Below are positions 6,273 through 8,226 of a DNA stretch of 8,226 bases, piece by piece (positions within the stretch are counted from its first letter, which is position 1; each line of letters opens with the position of its first letter). Under the pieces are notes generated by a model that did not search any database, was not told the origin of the DNA, and worked only from the letters and a program-made list of their open reading frames with translations. Location of the stretch: assembly GCA_001603335.1 (NCBI GenBank), contig LUYR01000119.1, positions 1-8,226 on the forward strand, written 5' to 3'. This DNA is from Rhodospirillales bacterium Alpha_05. GTDB taxonomy: Bacteria > Pseudomonadota > Alphaproteobacteria > Rhodospirillales > Rhodospirillaceae. Made by a program: the position numbers and the translations under genes.

Positions 6273-8135
6273 ATGAACGCGGCGATCCCGCCCGACGACG
6301 CCGAAGCGGTGGAGGCGTTCAAGCGCGCCACCGCCGGCTGCGTACGCGCACTCTCCGGCCTGCCCGAGGTCGAGGTCCAGTTCGCCCCCGGCCCCGCCTC
6401 GGCGACCGCCGAACGGGTGCAGTTGCCCGCGCCGGTCGGCGCGCTCGATCCGGTGATGGTGCCGCGCCTGCGCGGCGTCGCGGATTCGATGGCGCTGCGC
6501 CTGCGCTACCACGACGACCGCACCCACCGCCGCTTCGCGCCCCTCGGGCCCGACGCGGTCAAGGCCTTCGACGCCCTCGAGAACGCCCGCACCAATGCCC
6601 TCGGCGGCCTCGCCCTCGACGGCGTGCGCGACAACCTCGCGGCGATGCTCGACGGCACGCTGCGCGCCCGCGGCCTCCAGACCACCCTCACCGCCGAACA
6701 GATTCCCCTCGCCGACGCGCTGCACTGCGCCGCCCTGGTGCGCTTCATGAAGGGCGACGTGCCGCCGCCCGCCGCCCACGTCGCCAAGCTCTGGGAAGCC
6801 AGCGCCGACGCCGAAGCCCGGGCGATTCTCGACGACCTCGCCGCCAACATCCGCGACCAGGCCGCCTTCGCTCGCGCCGCGCGCCACCTCCTGGCGGAAA
6901 TGGACCTCGAACCCGAGATCGAGCCGCCGCCGCAGGACGACAGCGCCGAGAGCGACGCCGACGACGGCGACGACACCCCGGCCTCGCAGCAAGGCAGCGG
7001 CGAGGAAGGCGACACCTCGATGGAAACCGCCGCCGCCTCGGCGATGGAGGCGGACAGCGAAAGCACCAGCCTCGAAGACGACGACGAATCCCTCAACATG
7101 GACGCCCAAGGCGCCGACGAGGCCGGTGGCCCGACCGAGGAACGCCGCCGCGAAGACCCCTTCGCCCCGCCCGGCATGGGCGGCTACTACGCCGCCTTCA
7201 CCACCGCGCACGACGAGGTCGTCGCCGCCGTCGACCTCGCCGACGAGATCGAGCTCTCCCGCCTGCGCCAGATCCTGGATCGCCAACTGCTGCCGCTCCA
7301 GGGGGTGATCGCGCGCCTCGCCAACCGCCTCCAACGCCGCCTGATGGCGCGCCAGCTGCGGTCCTGGGAGTTCGATCAGGAGGAAGGCATCCTCGACGCC
7401 GGACGCCTCGCGCGCATCGTCGCCGCGCCCACCCACGCCCTGTCGTTCAAGATCGAGCACGAGACCGACTTCCGCGACACCGTGGTGACGCTCCTGATCG
7501 ACAACTCGGGCTCGATGCGCGGCCGCCCGATCACCGTCGCCGCCCTCTCCGCCGATATCCTCGCGCGCACGCTCGAGCGCTGCGGCGTCAAGGTCGAGAT
7601 TTTGGGCTTCACCACCCGCGCCTGGAAGGGCGGCAAGTCCCGCGAGGACTGGGACCGCGCCGGTCGTCCGGCCAACCCCGGCCGCCTCAACGACCTGCGC
7701 CACATCGTCTTCAAGGGTGCCGACACCCCCTACCGCCGCGCCAAGAAGAACCTCGCGCTGATGCTGCGCGAAGGCATCCTCAAGGAAAACATCGACGGCG
7801 AGGCGCTGCTCTGGGCGCACCGCCGCCTGATGGCGCGCAACGAAAAACGCCGGGTGCTGATGGTGATCTCCGACGGCGCGCCGGTCGACGATTCGACCCT
7901 CTCCGCCAACACCGGCATCTACCTCGAACGCCACCTGCGCGAAACCATCGCGTGGATCGAGGCGACCTCGCCGGTGCAGCTCACCGCCATCGGCATCGGC
8001 CACGACGTCACCCGCTACTATCGCCGCGCCGTCACCATCGTCGACGCCGAAGAACTCGGCGGCACCCTGCTCGCCGAACTCACCAACCTCTTCCTCGACG
8101 ACAACACTCGCAGCCGTGGCGGGCGGGTGTTCTAA
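6273..8135 (+). CDS. cobT: Cobaltochelatase von Willebrand A subunit CobT
   Basis: This 620-residue protein is the partner of CobS; together they form the ring complex that drives cobalt insertion by CobN. The length agrees with known CobT proteins of about 630. The order is an N-terminal helical region (about 1-210), a strongly acidic, low-complexity linker (about 211-290, rich in D, E and S), a middle region with PFAPPGMGGYYAAFTTAHDE (296-315), and a C-terminal von Willebrand A domain (about 400-615). The metal-ion-dependent adhesion site is intact: DNSGS (410-414), threonines 448-449 in FTTRAW, and D534 in VISDGAP. The family block DTPYRRAKKNLALMLREG (484-501) is present. No separate ribosome site is visible and the ATG lies four bases after the cobS stop, so translation is probably coupled. 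It is intact. Confidence 0.97.
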   Translation: MNAAIPPDDAEAVEAFKRATAGCVRALSGLPEVEVQFAPGPASATAERVQLPAPVGALDPVMVPRLRGVADSMALRLRYHDDRTHRRFAPLGPDAVKAFDALENARTNALGGLALDGVRDNLAAMLDGTLRARGLQTTLTAEQIPLADALHCAALVRFMKGDVPPPAAHVAKLWEASADAEARAILDDLAANIRDQAAFARAARHLLAEMDLEPEIEPPPQDDSAESDADDGDDTPASQQGSGEEGDTSMETAAASAMEADSESTSLEDDDESLNMDAQGADEAGGPTEERRREDPFAPPGMGGYYAAFTTAHDEVVAAVDLADEIELSRLRQILDRQLLPLQGVIARLANRLQRRLMARQLRSWEFDQEEGILDAGRLARIVAAPTHALSFKIEHETDFRDTVVTLLIDNSGSMRGRPITVAALSADILARTLERCGVKVEILGFTTRAWKGGKSREDWDRAGRPANPGRLNDLRHIVFKGADTPYRRAKKNLALMLREGILKENIDGEALLWAHRRLMARNEKRRVLMVISDGAPVDDSTLSANTGIYLERHLRETIAWIEATSPVQLTAIGIGHDVTRYYRRAVTIVDAEELGGTLLAELTNLFLDDNTRSRGGRVF

Positions 8136-8146
8136 GGGCAGGAGAA

Positions 8147-8195
8147 GGTCAGGGGCGCTGCCCCTGGACCCCGCCAAGGGCCGTGGGCCCTTGGG
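8147..8195 (+). repeat. Double-hairpin element after cobT (palindromic repeat or terminator)
   Basis: Two GC-rich hairpins stand in tandem 11 bases after the cobT stop. The first pairs 8150-8156 with 8160-8166 around loop GCT and can be lengthened by GGT/ACC pairing (8147-8149 with 8168-8170) if G8167 is bulged. The second is a perfect 9-bp stem, 8174-8182 with 8186-8194, loop GTG. A T-rich stretch (ACTTTGTGTTTT, 8204-8215) follows after a short gap, so the element may end the cobST transcript. The GCCCCTGGACCCCGCCAAGG style of sequence resembles dispersed palindromic elements I recall from Rhodospirillales genomes; I cannot confirm copy number here. Confidence 0.6.
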
Positions 8196-8226
8196 ATCCC
8201 ATAACTTTGTGTTTTCGCGCGTCAGC

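Noticed and set aside
6228..8177. A 649-codon open frame on the - strand opposite cobT
   Set aside because: It is a product of GC-ending codons on the real strand; the translation is low-complexity, rich in G, A, V, E and R, with no family signature, while cobT has full-length homology.

Overview
The window is about 8.2 kb of GC-rich DNA with strongly GC-ending codons. It reads as ordinary chromosome from an alphaproteobacterium, most likely Rhodospirillales-like. That assignment is an inference from three things: the aerobic-type cobaltochelatase genes cobS and cobT, an alphaproteobacterial ribbon-helix-helix protein of the PF13467 type, and the order aroK-aroB-CNNM followed by J-protein-cobS-cobT, which I recall as a common neighbourhood in this class.

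Left block (2-2678, + strand): the 3' end of aroK (shikimate kinase), a complete aroB (3-dehydroquinate synthase) and a CNNM/CorC-type membrane protein. Each junction is an ATGA stop/start overlap, so the three are probably one translationally coupled operon. A hairpin follows the last stop.

Middle block (2781-4143): a small two-CBS-domain protein and a DUF2889 protein, one base apart, form a second + strand unit. A short ribbon-helix-helix gene on the - strand converges on it, and a strong hairpin lies between the two stops. Upstream of the ribbon-helix-helix gene are an extended -10 promoter candidate and a pair of 9-bp direct repeats exactly 22 bp apart, a plausible autoregulatory operator. 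A non-coding stretch of about 470 bp, AT-richer on the left and very GC-rich on the right, separates this gene from the next block.

Right block (4612-8135, + strand): a J-domain protein with a cysteine-bearing N-terminal segment, then cobS and cobT. CobS (AAA+ ATPase) and CobT (von Willebrand A/MIDAS protein) are two of the three subunits of the ATP-dependent, late-insertion cobaltochelatase of cobalamin synthesis; the large subunit CobN is not in the window. After cobT comes a cluster of GC-rich hairpins that resembles a dispersed palindromic repeat or terminator.

No mobile element, CRISPR array, tRNA or rRNA was seen, and I see no new multi-gene system. The most unusual signals are the direct-repeat operator candidate, abrupt drops in GC-ending codon use inside the CNNM and J-protein genes, the coupling of a cysteine-containing J protein to cobST, and the 3' hairpin cluster.
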